Positions 15,273-23,453 are shown, counted from the stretch's first letter. The stretch: DNA of 29,499 nucleotides from an uncultured Candidatus Saccharibacteria bacterium (GCA_938036825.1 CALHWD010000004.1:1-29499); one strand, 5' to 3'. Made by a program: numbers and translations. The notes: generated by a model not told the origin, from the sequence alone.

Positions 15273-15300
15273 AGTATATCAAGGCATAGTTTTATATCAA
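15273..15300 (-). promoter_or_regulatory. Promoter of the glycosidase-like gene
   Basis: On the minus strand TTGATA (15295-15300) and TATACT (15273-15278) are separated by 16 nt and lie upstream of an AAGGAG site. The perfect palindrome at 15304-15325 abuts the -35 element. Confidence 0.6.
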
Positions 15301-15303
15301 ACC

Positions 15304-15325
15304 AGGCGAATTTCGAAATTCGCCT
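15304..15325. promoter_or_regulatory. Perfect 22-bp palindrome
   Basis: The arms AGGCGAATTTC and GAAATTCGCCT are exact reverse complements with no loop. A T-rich stretch follows on the plus strand (15326-15352, with TTTTTT at 15337-15342). It could be an operator next to the minus-strand promoter, or a terminator for plus-strand transcripts, though no plus-strand gene ends nearby. Confidence 0.55.
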
Positions 15326-15405
15326 ATTTTACCCTGTTTTTTCCCTGTTAGCGTGGGTTCTTTTTTCTCTTCTTTTATATATTTATATATAATAGGAGAG
15401 AAATC

Positions 15406-15628
15406 GATATGGATATATGGATGTATATAGAGATATAGAGAATAGTGTAAATATATAGAGAAATATAAAGATAAGAAGATAAAGAATAGATAAATAAAGA
15501 AAGATAAAGTAAATAGAGAGAAAGATAAAAATAGATAAAGAGAATAAATGAAGATAAATAAATAGAAATAGAGATAGAGATAAAGAGAGATAGGTGTAAA
15601 TATAGAAAGAGGTATGAAGTAATAGTAG
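15406..15628. repeat. Cytosine-free GATA/AGAT-rich tract
   Basis: For 223 consecutive bases the plus strand has no C at all. It is built from loose GATA, AGATA, TAGAGA and AAATA units without a fixed period. The reverse strand reads as a Phe/Tyr/Leu/Ile/Ser-rich frame, which I regard as a by-product of composition. The tract fills the gap between divergently transcribed genes (minus 15251, plus 15767). Confidence 0.85.
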
Positions 15629-15766
15629 CTTAACCTGCGATAAGAAAGTAGCAAATGGAGGGGTGCGAGAGCTGCTATGGCTTTGAGATTTAGACTATCG
15701 GGAACTTGACTTCCCTAGATTTTGTAGACTAACCGTTTTACAGTAGGGAGGAAGGGAGTAACAACG

Positions 15767-15946
15767 ATGAGTCTCGAAGAAACCGTGCACGATGCACAGA
15801 TAAAAATATTGCGAGAATTGCTATTCTTGCCAACTGCTCATTTCGCTGCGCTGCAGCGAGCTACTAGGCTTGATAGCGACCATGTCAAATTTCACATCAA
15901 ACGACTAGTCGCCTTAGGCTACGTGATAAAAACAGCTGACGGCTAA
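15767..15946 (+). CDS. Winged-helix protein, N-terminal part of an interrupted wHTH-Nudix gene
   Basis: This 59-aa frame starts at ATG 15767 after a purine-rich GGAGGAAGGGAG site. It encodes most of a winged helix: QIKILRELLFLPTAHFAAL, a recognition helix (SDHVKFHIKRLVALGY) and the start of the wing (VIKTADG). It ends at TAA 15944-15946, and the next codon in the same frame is the ATG of the Nudix gene. Across the stop the sequence would read ADG-x-MLSIKGKEYANKLD, the usual end of such a winged helix. So a single sense codon, probably Tyr, has become TAA. Either the gene is broken or the Nudix part is made by reinitiation at TAA-ATG. Confidence 0.7.
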   Translation: MSLEETVHDAQIKILRELLFLPTAHFAALQRATRLDSDHVKFHIKRLVALGYVIKTADG

Positions 15947-16477
15947 ATGCTTTCGATCAAAGGAAAAGAATATGCCAATAAGCTAGATACTGATGCTGGT
16001 GTGATTGAGCGTCAACCAAAAGTGGCGGTATTACTTGTTATTGAGCGGCAGCGCCATGGTGAGAAGCAATACCTCCTGCAGCAGCGGCTTAAGCATCCAT
16101 ACTATGGTTTTTGGGGTGCGCCAACTGGCAAAGTACGTTGGGCGGAGTCTGTTGTTGAAGCGGCAGCACGTGAGCTTGCTGAAGAGACAGGACTGCGCGG
16201 TACTTTTGTGCACCGCGGTGTCTATCACGAGCGGGTTCGTCACAGCCAAACAAATGAAATCGTTGAGGACAAACTATTTCATCTGATGTTTTGCGATGCC
16301 GTCTCGGGCACGATGGTCAAAGAATTTGAAGGCGGCAAAAATGCCTGGCGCACGCGCGAAGTGATGAATGATGAACCAAAGAAATATAAGAGCTTCATGC
16401 GCGAAATGGCGGCATGTATTGATGGGCATGGTGAACTAACAGAAGTGATATATGAATATGGCGCGACGGAATTTTGA
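15947..16477 (+). CDS. Nudix hydrolase, C-terminal part of wHTH-Nudix gene
   Basis: It is a Nudix hydrolase with a complete box (G61 KVRWAE ... RELAEETGL, residues 61-83) after an LQQR...GFWGAPTG entry, so the catalytic domain is intact. The first ~15 residues (MLSIKGKEYANKLD) belong to the end of the upstream winged helix, which is in the same frame and separated only by TAA. wHTH-Nudix proteins act as metabolite-responsive regulators or house-cleaning enzymes. The 3' end overlaps the next gene by 26 nt, a deoxyribosyltransferase-like protein, so both may act on nucleotide pools. Confidence 0.88.
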   Translation: MLSIKGKEYANKLDTDAGVIERQPKVAVLLVIERQRHGEKQYLLQQRLKHPYYGFWGAPTGKVRWAESVVEAAARELAEETGLRGTFVHRGVYHERVRHSQTNEIVEDKLFHLMFCDAVSGTMVKEFEGGKNAWRTREVMNDEPKKYKSFMREMAACIDGHGELTEVIYEYGATEF

Positions 16478-16871
16478 ACCACCTCGGGCGGTGCTTTGCG
16501 GCTCATACACGCGTGACAGAGACGGACTTTTCCGGACCTATGATGAGCTTGTTGTAACTGGCTGCCAAGTTTTATCACCACGACGGATGCAGTTTGATAA
16601 TGCAGCATTTGTGCGAGACACTGCCGAGCAAGGTATATCGCCACAAGCAGTCGAAGCATGGCATTTATCGGCAATTTGTCAAGCAGATTTTGTGATGCTT
16701 CATGCTCCAGATGGCTATATTGGACTGAGCGCAGCAATGGAAATTGGCTTTGCTACGGCCCAAGACTGTCCAGTTTTTTCACGCACTGCACCGCAAGACA
16801 TCGCCGTGCAAGGACTAGTGCGAGTTGTGCCAAGTGTGTATGATGCCCTACAGGCAGCACATCTCCGATAA
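16452..16871 (+). CDS. Nucleoside 2-deoxyribosyltransferase-like protein
   Basis: It probably cleaves or transfers the base of a (deoxy)nucleoside or nucleotide. PRAVLCGSYTRDR (residues 11-23) is the first strand with the glycine turn, CQADFVMLHAPDGYIGLSAAMEIGFATA (76-103) is the conserved second half with catalytic-type Glu97 in SAAMEIGFA. The 139-aa length is typical of this family, which includes the dNMP hydrolase Rcl. It starts inside the Nudix gene (26-nt overlap), giving a two-step nucleotide-sanitising cassette. Confidence 0.78.
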   Translation: MNMARRNFEPPRAVLCGSYTRDRDGLFRTYDELVVTGCQVLSPRRMQFDNAAFVRDTAEQGISPQAVEAWHLSAICQADFVMLHAPDGYIGLSAAMEIGFATAQDCPVFSRTAPQDIAVQGLVRVVPSVYDALQAAHLR

Positions 16872-16954
16872 ACGAATTAGAGATGATACACACAGGGCAA
16901 GAACATATTATCATGATTATGTCACATCAGTAATAAAGTGGTATAATCATACGC

Positions 16955-17413
16955 ATGAAGAAGCATATGATATATAATTACATTCCTGATGCATATCTCT
17001 TCGGGCTTGGGTTTCTTGCTTTTGCGCTTGCGTGGCTGTGGCCAGAGACGATTGTGATCGCAAGTGATTTGTGGCTCGCTGGGGTGGCGTGTATTGTTGT
17101 TGCAGCACTGCTAACGGGTGCTACAGTGCATGCTTTGCATCGGGTGAAGACCTCAACCAACCCACTCGATGAGCCAAGTGAGCTGCTCACCACTGGGCCG
17201 TTCAATTTCTCGCGCAATCCACTCTATCTTGGATATACCATTGCCGTGCTTGGCTGTGCCTTAGCCAGTGGCTCGTGGCTAGCGCTACTGTGCCCAGTGG
17301 TATGCTTTGGCGTGCTAAACTGGCTCATTATTCCGATTGAAGAGCACACTATCCACCACGTCTTTGGTGAGCGCTACGAGTGGTACTGCCGACGGGTGCG
17401 GCGCTGGCTATAG
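16955..17413 (+). CDS. Isoprenylcysteine/PEMT-type membrane methyltransferase
   Basis: It is a small integral-membrane SAM-dependent methyltransferase of the ICMT/PEMT superfamily. Four membrane helices are predicted. The signature lies in the second half: ELLTTGPFNFSRNPLYLGY (residues about 76-94) and EEHTIHHVFGERYEWYCRRVRRWL at the C-terminus, the cofactor-binding parts of the family. The bacterial substrate is unknown and may be a lipid or small molecule. A TATAAT box (16942-16947) ends 7 nt before the ATG, so leaderless. The next membrane gene starts 15 nt downstream and is likely in the same transcript. Confidence 0.88.
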   Translation: MKKHMIYNYIPDAYLFGLGFLAFALAWLWPETIVIASDLWLAGVACIVVAALLTGATVHALHRVKTSTNPLDEPSELLTTGPFNFSRNPLYLGYTIAVLGCALASGSWLALLCPVVCFGVLNWLIIPIEEHTIHHVFGERYEWYCRRVRRWL

Positions 17414-17428
17414 GGAATACTAGATACT

Positions 17429-18127
17429 ATGAATGTTGTTGCACTTACATTTGGCCTTGGCGTGGCTGGGTTTGATGTGTTTGGCGCAGTGCTGGTTGTA
17501 CTGCTGGTGGCAAGCAAGCTACCTAAGCAAAGAATTGCTACGTTTGCGCTCATCGTCTTAGCGGGGACGGTTACCGCTGGTGTAGCGGCATCGCTCCTGC
17601 TTGGCAGCAGTGCCGAGCTATTTGCTCAGGCACTCCATCGTGTACCAGCTTGTGTGTGGGTAGGTGCAGAAGGTGCGGCAAGTGTGGGGCTGCTTGGCTG
17701 GGCGGCAGCTCGCTTGTATAGGCATATAAAATCAAGTAAGGAACCAAAGGACACGCAGGATAGTCGAGTTTTGCAGTGGCTTAGGCGCAGCATTGTGCTT
17801 GGTGGCATTATCTATGCGGCCAGTGCCTTTACCGACCCATCATTCCTCGCAGTGATTGCTATAGCGAGCCGCGAGCAGTCACTCTTTGTCGTTATCATGG
17901 CGCACGTCGTGTGGCTACTTGTCAGTCAGGGGCTATTCTTTGGCCTTGTTATCGCGATTATGTGCGATAGGCATCAGCCTCTCATAGCCTGGTTCGAGCG
18001 GGTGCGAGCCCGATACAGCATGCTCATTCGCTCGAGCATTACAGTAGTCATCGTGCTGTGCGGGCTTACTCTGCTCGCAGATATGGCAACCTTCTTACTG
18101 AGTGGTCACTGGCTACTACCCGAGTAG
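17429..18127 (+). CDS. LysE/GAP-type membrane transporter-like protein
   Basis: It is a 232-aa integral membrane protein with about six hydrophobic segments split 3+3 by a charged loop (RHIKSSKEPKDTQDSRVLQWLRR, in two parts around residues 98-120). The layout and FTDPSFLAVIAIASREQSL motif in the second half fit LysE-like exporters or GAP/Sap-type membrane proteins. Substrate unknown. It follows the methyltransferase by 15 nt. Confidence 0.6.
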   Translation: MNVVALTFGLGVAGFDVFGAVLVVLLVASKLPKQRIATFALIVLAGTVTAGVAASLLLGSSAELFAQALHRVPACVWVGAEGAASVGLLGWAAARLYRHIKSSKEPKDTQDSRVLQWLRRSIVLGGIIYAASAFTDPSFLAVIAIASREQSLFVVIMAHVVWLLVSQGLFFGLVIAIMCDRHQPLIAWFERVRARYSMLIRSSITVVIVLCGLTLLADMATFLLSGHWLLPE

Positions 18128-18188
18128 CGAGTAATGCCCATGGTACAATAGAGGTGCTTGGCTGCACAGTATTTTCAGCACAAAGTAT

Positions 18189-18938
18189 ATGAGACCTCCA
18201 TACACCCCTCAGCAAAATGGCATCATGCGAGCGGCTGCTCGTCGTGTGCGGTATGACGAAATACCACCACAGGTAGCGCACGCTCGCTATGTGTACTGTC
18301 TATGGGAGCTAAAGACAACGCAGCCACGGGCGCACAACTTCTACTACACAATTTTGCCCGATGCATGTATTGATATTGTTTTTGATCTAGATGACTGCAG
18401 CGCCTCTATTATGACGCCGCGCCAAACCGCCTGGCGGATAGCACTGGGCCGGCGATTTCATTATGTGGGAATACGTTTGTATCCTGGTGTGTATCACGGT
18501 AACGTCGATGCAGTTGTCGGTGCAGCGATACCTATTAAGCGGCTGGCCGGCTGGGCTGTCACAGATATTATTGCTGCATTGCGGCCGCATAGCTTTACTC
18601 AGCAGCAAGACATCCTCGCAACTTGCATCCAACGAATGATTGACTGTAGCCTGGTGCAGGAAGATGACTTTATCATGCAGGTCATCGCTCGGCTTGATGG
18701 CCAGCATACGATTACCCAGATCGCTCAGCAGTTGGGCTGCTCCGAGCGGCATCTGCGGCGGATTGTTCGCCAGCGAACTGGCTTTTCACCTCGAGCACTG
18801 CGGACAATTGTTCAGTTTCAGCGGAGCTTTACAGAAGATTGGCGAGAGCTCTATGCCGACCAGTCGCACTATATCCATCGTTTTCAGTGGATTACGCAGC
18901 ATACGCCGCAGCGCTACCACAAGACATACCAAGCATAA
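18189..18938 (+). CDS. AraC-family transcription regulator
   Basis: The N-terminal part (residues about 20-110, with YYTILPDACIDIVFDLDD) resembles the DUF6597-type sensor of small AraC proteins. The C-terminal part is an AraC DNA-binding domain: first helix-turn-helix ITQIAQQLGCSERHLRRIVRQRTGFSPRAL (about 174-203), then YADQSHYIHRFQWITQHTPQRYHK, the second helix-turn-helix signature. Target genes are probably the following VOC-DUF1905-DUF1697 group (inference). A TACAAT box at 18144-18149 would give a 40-nt leader. An internal ATG (18225) is an alternative start. Confidence 0.85.
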   Translation: MRPPYTPQQNGIMRAAARRVRYDEIPPQVAHARYVYCLWELKTTQPRAHNFYYTILPDACIDIVFDLDDCSASIMTPRQTAWRIALGRRFHYVGIRLYPGVYHGNVDAVVGAAIPIKRLAGWAVTDIIAALRPHSFTQQQDILATCIQRMIDCSLVQEDDFIMQVIARLDGQHTITQIAQQLGCSERHLRRIVRQRTGFSPRALRTIVQFQRSFTEDWRELYADQSHYIHRFQWITQHTPQRYHKTYQA

Positions 18939-19014
18939 TGTCCGAAATATACAATACGAGAGAGTGCCGCTACGCTACTATAATGGCATAATCATCTAAC
19001 ATAAAGGAACGCAT

Positions 19015-19401
19015 ATGCACGCACTATATCCTGTGACAATTACCACAAAAATAACGGAATGTAAGGAGTTTTATTGTCGGCTCTTTGGCTTTGAGGTTGT
19101 ATTCGAAGCCGATTGGTACGTGCAGCTCTTGCATAGGCATAGTGGTGTAGAGATCGGCCTGATGCAGCCACACCTTGCCAACCAGCCACAAGATCTCCAA
19201 GCGGCATTTGGTGGTCATGGTATTATTTACTCACTTGAGGTTGCTGATGCTGCCAGTGAATATGAGCGGATTAAGAGCTGTGATGTTGCAATCACCCATC
19301 CACTCACCACCGAGGCATGGGGCCAGACTCACTTTTGCGTGCGCGATCCAAGTGGTGTAATGGTCGATATTGTTCAGCAAGCAGGAGATAGTAACGGGTG
19401 A
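19015..19401 (+). CDS. VOC (glyoxalase/bleomycin-resistance) family protein
   Basis: It is a 128-aa single VOC protein with two beta-alpha-beta-beta-beta modules. The first (MHALYPVTITTKITECKEFYCRLFGFEVVFEADWYVQL) and the second (GIIYSLEVADAASEYERIK...THFCVRDPSGVMVDIVQQ) are clear. The metal-site positions are not all evident (Glu/His residues at E116-like sites replaced by D and V), so it may bind rather than convert a small molecule. AAAGGA precedes the ATG by 7 nt. Its stop overlaps the next start (ATG 19401). Confidence 0.88.
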   Translation: MHALYPVTITTKITECKEFYCRLFGFEVVFEADWYVQLLHRHSGVEIGLMQPHLANQPQDLQAAFGGHGIIYSLEVADAASEYERIKSCDVAITHPLTTEAWGQTHFCVRDPSGVMVDIVQQAGDSNG

Positions 19402-19688
19402 TGCACACCTATATCATTGATGGGCGGGTGCAGCAATTTCCGCAAGCCGGTGGCTGGTACTATGTCGCAGTGCCGCAGAGGTATACAGAGATACTCCAAC
19501 CACTAACGGTGCGTGGCCTGATTGCGGTTCATGCGGTGGTAGGAGAGGTGTCGTGGGATACCTCGCTACTGCCAATGGGTGATGACACCCACTTCATTCC
19601 GCTGCCTGCTAAGGTGCGGCGGGCAAATCAGCTCGATGTGGGGAGCTACGTCAACCTCAGGTTTATGATTCGCCGCCCAGCAACGTGA
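19401..19688 (+). CDS. DUF1905 family protein
   Basis: It is a 95-aa beta-rich protein matching the DUF1905 pattern: a WYYVAVPQRYTE strand, VRGLIAVHAVVGEVSWDTSLLPMGDDTHFIPLP core and KVRRANQLDVGSYVNLRFMIR end. The function is unknown. Its ATG overlaps the TGA of the VOC gene, so it is translationally coupled. An alternative GTG start is one codon upstream. Confidence 0.82.
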   Translation: MHTYIIDGRVQQFPQAGGWYYVAVPQRYTEILQPLTVRGLIAVHAVVGEVSWDTSLLPMGDDTHFIPLPAKVRRANQLDVGSYVNLRFMIRRPAT

Positions 19689-19719
19689 CGCTCGCCGTCT
19701 ATCCTTGTATAATAGCACT

Positions 19720-20298
19720 ATGCACACGCTCCACCATACCACAGCACAATCAATGCGCTATGCGCTGCTCCTCCGCGGCATTAATGTTGGCGGCAAGCAT
19801 AAGGTGAGTATGGATCGCCTGAAGGCGGACTTGATGGAGCTAAGCTTTCACAATGTCGTCTCGTATATCAATAGCGGCAATCTGTTTTTTGATAGCAGCG
19901 AGCCGGAGGAGGTGATCCAACGCACACTGGCGCGCTATTTTGGTGCGGCTTATGACTTCCCAGTGCCGTTTATCATCATCAGCGCTGCCACGCTCCGGCA
20001 AGAGGTGGCTCAGTTACCCAGCTGGTGGCAGGACGATACGGCCTACCGGCGGGATGCGCTGTTCTACTTGCCAGAGGCGGACAAGACGGCGATTGAGGCA
20101 GAGGCAGCCACCTGGGCAAATAGCCGTGAGCAGCTCTATTTTGGGCGCATCGCGTTCTTCTATTGCAACCACCATCAAGCCGATTATCTCACATCAAACT
20201 ACCATAAAAAGCTACTCAAAGCCCGGTTTTACAAACAGCTCACGATCCGCAGCGGCAAAACCTTTCAGAAAATAATTGAGCTGACATTGGGGGACTAA
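19720..20298 (+). CDS. DUF1697 family protein
   Basis: It is a DUF1697 protein; LLRGINVGGKHKVSMDRLK, NVVSYINSGNLFFDS and NYHKKLLKARFYKQLTIRSGKTFQKI are the family's hallmarks. Its biochemical role is unknown. I choose ATG 19720, 6 nt after TATAAT (19708-19713), which gives 192 aa. The TTG at 19705 would lie upstream of the promoter. The internal ATG 19753 fits the family start (MRYALLLRGINVGG) and would leave a 33-nt leader. The stop overlaps the ATG of the next gene by one base. Confidence 0.88.
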   Translation: MHTLHHTTAQSMRYALLLRGINVGGKHKVSMDRLKADLMELSFHNVVSYINSGNLFFDSSEPEEVIQRTLARYFGAAYDFPVPFIIISAATLRQEVAQLPSWWQDDTAYRRDALFYLPEADKTAIEAEAATWANSREQLYFGRIAFFYCNHHQADYLTSNYHKKLLKARFYKQLTIRSGKTFQKIIELTLGD

Positions 20299-20768
20299 TG
20301 AATATCTACGCCTATCAACGCCCGCTTGGGCCTATTGCCGACGATGAGGCTTTGCGTCAGCAATTTATTGCGGTGTATGATGCCAAGACGCACCAGCAGG
20401 TTGTGCGCTTTTGCCATGCGTATGGTCATCGGTTACACGAGCTCACCAGCCACACCTTCCCATATAACAGTGACATTGCTGACGCGTATGCTGGTATGGA
20501 GCAGTGGCTTGCTGGCAAGGCGAACTACCACGCGGCCCGCAACGCAAGCTTTCAGATTGGCCGCCAAGCGCGCTCTACAACCGACCGAACGGTGGAGCGT
20601 TTCCTGCGCACTATGGCACAGCTCATGGCGAGCCCGCACGTGAAATACCACGGGCTGTGGGCGAGCGACTTTGCTATCACCCTTATCAACACTATGCACC
20701 CAAACGATGAAGCAGCAGTGCGCAATGAACGCATGGCACAGATACAGCTTTTAACGAGTATTGACTAA
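20298..20768 (+). CDS. Imm-5-like helical protein (putative)
   Basis: It is a 156-aa soluble all-helical protein. The middle (GMEQWLAGKANYHAARNASFQIGRQARS, about residues 66-93, then ALxHSS-like THxxxH-poor helices) recalls the Imm-5-like domain found in putative immunity proteins, where an AWxxGE helix precedes repeated AARxAAxxA helices. The match is by eye only and partial. It is coupled to DUF1697 by a one-base overlap (TAATG). No toxin partner is adjacent. Confidence 0.5.
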   Translation: MNIYAYQRPLGPIADDEALRQQFIAVYDAKTHQQVVRFCHAYGHRLHELTSHTFPYNSDIADAYAGMEQWLAGKANYHAARNASFQIGRQARSTTDRTVERFLRTMAQLMASPHVKYHGLWASDFAITLINTMHPNDEAAVRNERMAQIQLLTSID

Positions 20769-20871
20769 ATTCTAATACAGTTGCATGCGCAAGAGGTGTG
20801 TTTAGTGCGGTAGCACAACCTGCAGCGTGTGAGCAATTGAGCTAGCTACACAACTTCGCTATACTGAAGAT

Positions 20872-21471
20872 ATGACAAACGCGCAATTACAGCCACTTCT
20901 CTACGAGCACATTTGTGCCGACCCAATGAATGCTGATTTTGCAGCACAGGGTTGGCCGCCAGTTTACAGTGCCTCGGCCAGCTCGCGCATCATCATTGTT
21001 GGCCAGGCACCAGGTCGCATTGCTCAGGAGACGGGAGTGCCGTGGAATGATGCCAGCGGCCGCCTTCTGCGGCAGTGGCTTGGCGTGAGCGATGAGCAAT
21101 TTTACAACCCCAATCTCTTTGCGCTCATCCCAATGGATTTTTACTACCCCGGCAAGGGTGCACACGGTGACTTACCACCACGCAAGGAGTTTGCTGAGAA
21201 ATGGCACCCAAAGCTCCGTGCCCAGATGCCAGCAGTGTGCCTAACGATTCTGGTTGGTGCCTATGCGCAAAAGTACTATCTTGCCCACCAGGCAGAGAAG
21301 AATCTAACAGAAACGGTAGCGCATTTTGCGCACTATTTACCACAGTATTTCCCACTGGTACATCCTTCGCCGTTAACTGCTCGCTGGCGAGCGCGTAACC
21401 CATGGTTTGAGGCAGATGTTATTCCAGTACTGCGACAGAGAGTGCAACAGGCACTCTCTTCGTCACTATAA
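20872..21471 (+). CDS. Uracil-DNA glycosylase superfamily protein
   Basis: It probably removes a damaged or deaminated base. It has IIIVGQAPGRIAQETGVPWND (residues 40-60) in the position of the water-activating loop and LVHPSPLTARW (162-172) with His164 as in the Leu-intercalation and catalytic-His motif. It is the UDG-like class with GQAPG rather than GQDPY. The four Fe-S cysteines of family 4/5 are absent. At 199 aa it is standard. A TATACT box (20860-20865) ends 6 nt before the ATG. It is convergent with the M20 gene. Confidence 0.85.
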   Translation: MTNAQLQPLLYEHICADPMNADFAAQGWPPVYSASASSRIIIVGQAPGRIAQETGVPWNDASGRLLRQWLGVSDEQFYNPNLFALIPMDFYYPGKGAHGDLPPRKEFAEKWHPKLRAQMPAVCLTILVGAYAQKYYLAHQAEKNLTETVAHFAHYLPQYFPLVHPSPLTARWRARNPWFEADVIPVLRQRVQQALSSSL

Positions 21472-21549
21472 AAGAAAACGAGATGGTTGTGTAATAGGGG
21501 GCAGGGGTATTCAGTAATATATTGCCTAACGGCATAGGTTAATTGCCAC

Positions 21550-22701
21550 CTACAAATGAGTAAGTAATTGCCAATACACATCATATGCTTGGGCAATGTG
21601 TGTGAGCGAGATAGACTCATCAACTGTATGTGCCTGGTCAAAGTCACCGGGTCCATAAATAACCGTCTCGACGCCAATTGCCTGATAAAAGGTTTGGTCG
21701 GTGGCACCACGGCTGATGACGGGCGTTGCACCAGGCACAAGCGTTTGCATCTGGCGGAGAATTGGTGCGTCTGGTGCACATAAGGCAGATGGTGCTGGGT
21801 CCGTAGCATTGCGCCATGAGAACTGGTAGCGCTGCGCCAGTGTTTCTATCCAGTGTGTGAAGTCGGCATCGAGCGCTGGTGTGGTGCGGATATCGACAGC
21901 CAGATAGCTAGCCCCAGCTGTCTTGTTGCTGGAATATGACCCCTCTGGCGCAATGCGCGTTGGCGTCATTGTGGGCTCGCCAAGAATATCATGACGGTAC
22001 GCGGTGTGGAGTTTCTGTTGGATTATTGGCACGTCATGAAGAAACGACATAATGGCGGGCAGTGAGCTAGCCTGGTAAGCCGCTTCTTGCGATGCATGGC
22101 CTGATACACGCTCAAATACCAGCTCGACAAAGCGATTACCTCGGTGGCCAAACTCAATCTGCCCATCAGTTGGCTCAGCGATAATACAGCTCGCATCATC
22201 GTACTGGGTGGCCTGCGAAAAATACCGCGCAAAGGCGGCTGACCCAGCGCCATCTATCTCTTCATGTGCAACGGCAACACACCAGACGTCAAGATCATCG
22301 CGGCGCTGCTGAGCGTATTTGGCTGCGACCGTCATGTGGAGAGCAACACCCGCCTTCATATCACTCGCACCAAGGCCATAGAGGCGGCCATCTGTCACCC
22401 ACGGTTGCCATGGATTATACTGCCAGGCAGACACATCACCGGGTGAAACCGTATCAACATGCCCACAGAGTATCACGGCACGTTGAGCGGGCTGCTGGCT
22501 GGCCCGAATCACGCCAGCAGTGAAGCCCGGCTTGGTGATGACATCATCACACACAGGTATGAGCCGCCGGGCAATATCAGCTAATATCTGCCCCTCATTG
22601 CCTGAGACAGATGGTATGGCGATAAGCTGCTTAGTCAGGTCGATTGTTTGAGCGATCGCCTTAGATGGTGGTGTGGTCTTGTGTTGGTTGGTTGTCGTCA
22701 T
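21550..22701 (-). CDS. M20 family metallopeptidase, ArgE/DapE type
   Basis: It hydrolyses an amide bond, for example deacetylation or desuccinylation of an amino acid, with a dinuclear zinc site. Ligands and catalytic residues are visible: CGHVDTV (H81, D83), GLGASDMKAG (bridging D114), HEEIDGAGS (catalytic E147 and ligand E148), IIAEPTD (E176) and GPGDFDQAHTVDE (His about 360). The 383-aa length is typical. Exact substrate unknown. Its start overlaps the end of the GNAT gene by 41 nt on the same strand, and TACAGT (22710-22715) lies 8 nt before the ATG, inside the GNAT coding region. Confidence 0.92.
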   Translation of the reverse strand: MTTTNQHKTTPPSKAIAQTIDLTKQLIAIPSVSGNEGQILADIARRLIPVCDDVITKPGFTAGVIRASQQPAQRAVILCGHVDTVSPGDVSAWQYNPWQPWVTDGRLYGLGASDMKAGVALHMTVAAKYAQQRRDDLDVWCVAVAHEEIDGAGSAAFARYFSQATQYDDASCIIAEPTDGQIEFGHRGNRFVELVFERVSGHASQEAAYQASSLPAIMSFLHDVPIIQQKLHTAYRHDILGEPTMTPTRIAPEGSYSSNKTAGASYLAVDIRTTPALDADFTHWIETLAQRYQFSWRNATDPAPSALCAPDAPILRQMQTLVPGATPVISRGATDQTFYQAIGVETVIYGPGDFDQAHTVDESISLTHIAQAYDVYWQLLTHL

Positions 22702-23302
22702 ATACCATTACTGTATCACAGCAGCGGGGGAGGTCGCGAGGGGTCGTGCTGGCATGCGCGCCATTCTGAGCAAGTGGATTGCTTGGACATTGGGCGCATA
22801 AATCGTAGGCACTTTCTGGGATATCGCCAGGGACAGCTTTGCGATAGCCACTCGACTGGGCGATTGACAAGCTGTTGCTGTTGCAGAAGGCATAAGGGAT
22901 AATCTCTTCTTCTTGCGCTGCATGAGTCGCGGCACGGAATAATACATGGCCAATACCGCGCTGTTGGTAATCACGATCGACGATTAAGCTACCTACCTCA
23001 GCCATTGCTCGTGACTCATGACTACCATTTGGGCGGTGCATTACTGGCTCGAGGATGCCAGCATAGCCGACGATGCGCGGCTTACGAGCATCCAACGAAA
23101 GACAAGCAAGCACCCCAAGATGCTTAGCAAGAATTTCTTCGGGCGTGACTTCGATCATGAGCGCACCTTCTTTGTCGCGATTCGCAATCATTGCCGCAAC
23201 GCGCTTGGCAGCAGTAGATTGATCTGCTTCAGATAATTCCCGAAACGATATAATATCGAGCCTGGCCGATCCTCTCGGCCCAATCGTCGTGGCGGTATAC
23301 AT
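22661..23302 (-). CDS. GNAT acetyltransferase
   Basis: It transfers an acetyl group from acetyl-CoA. The core is EVGSLIVDRDYQQRGIGHVLFRAATHAA (about residues 102-129), with the QxxGxG pyrophosphate loop QQRGIG, followed by a strand and NSNSLSIAQSSGYRKA, the Asn and Gly/Tyr end of the fold. The C-terminus is unusually Cys-rich (CAQCPSN, RCC). I start at ATG 23302 because TATAAT (23310-23315, minus) ends 7 nt before it; the longer frame from 23344 starts upstream of the promoter. The end overlaps the M20 gene by 41 nt, linking an acetylase with a possible deacylase. Confidence 0.88.
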   Translation of the reverse strand: MYTATTIGPRGSARLDIISFRELSEADQSTAAKRVAAMIANRDKEGALMIEVTPEEILAKHLGVLACLSLDARKPRIVGYAGILEPVMHRPNGSHESRAMAEVGSLIVDRDYQQRGIGHVLFRAATHAAQEEEIIPYAFCNSNSLSIAQSSGYRKAVPGDIPESAYDLCAQCPSNPLAQNGAHASTTPRDLPRCCDTVMVYDDNQPTQDHTTI

Positions 23303-23453
23303 GGGATATATTATAGCACGAATTAATAAAAATAACAAGACCATCGAACAAAGATAAAATAATTAGCAAACAAGTTCAGAACGACCACAACAGGGGCCGG
23401 TCATTTCATGATAATACTTTCTCTCATCGCAATAGTATGCTATAACAAGGTGT

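Noticed and set aside
15292..15654. Minus-strand 120-aa open frame in the C-free tract
   Set aside because: Phe/Tyr/Leu/Ile/Ser low complexity follows directly from base composition; no ribosome site.
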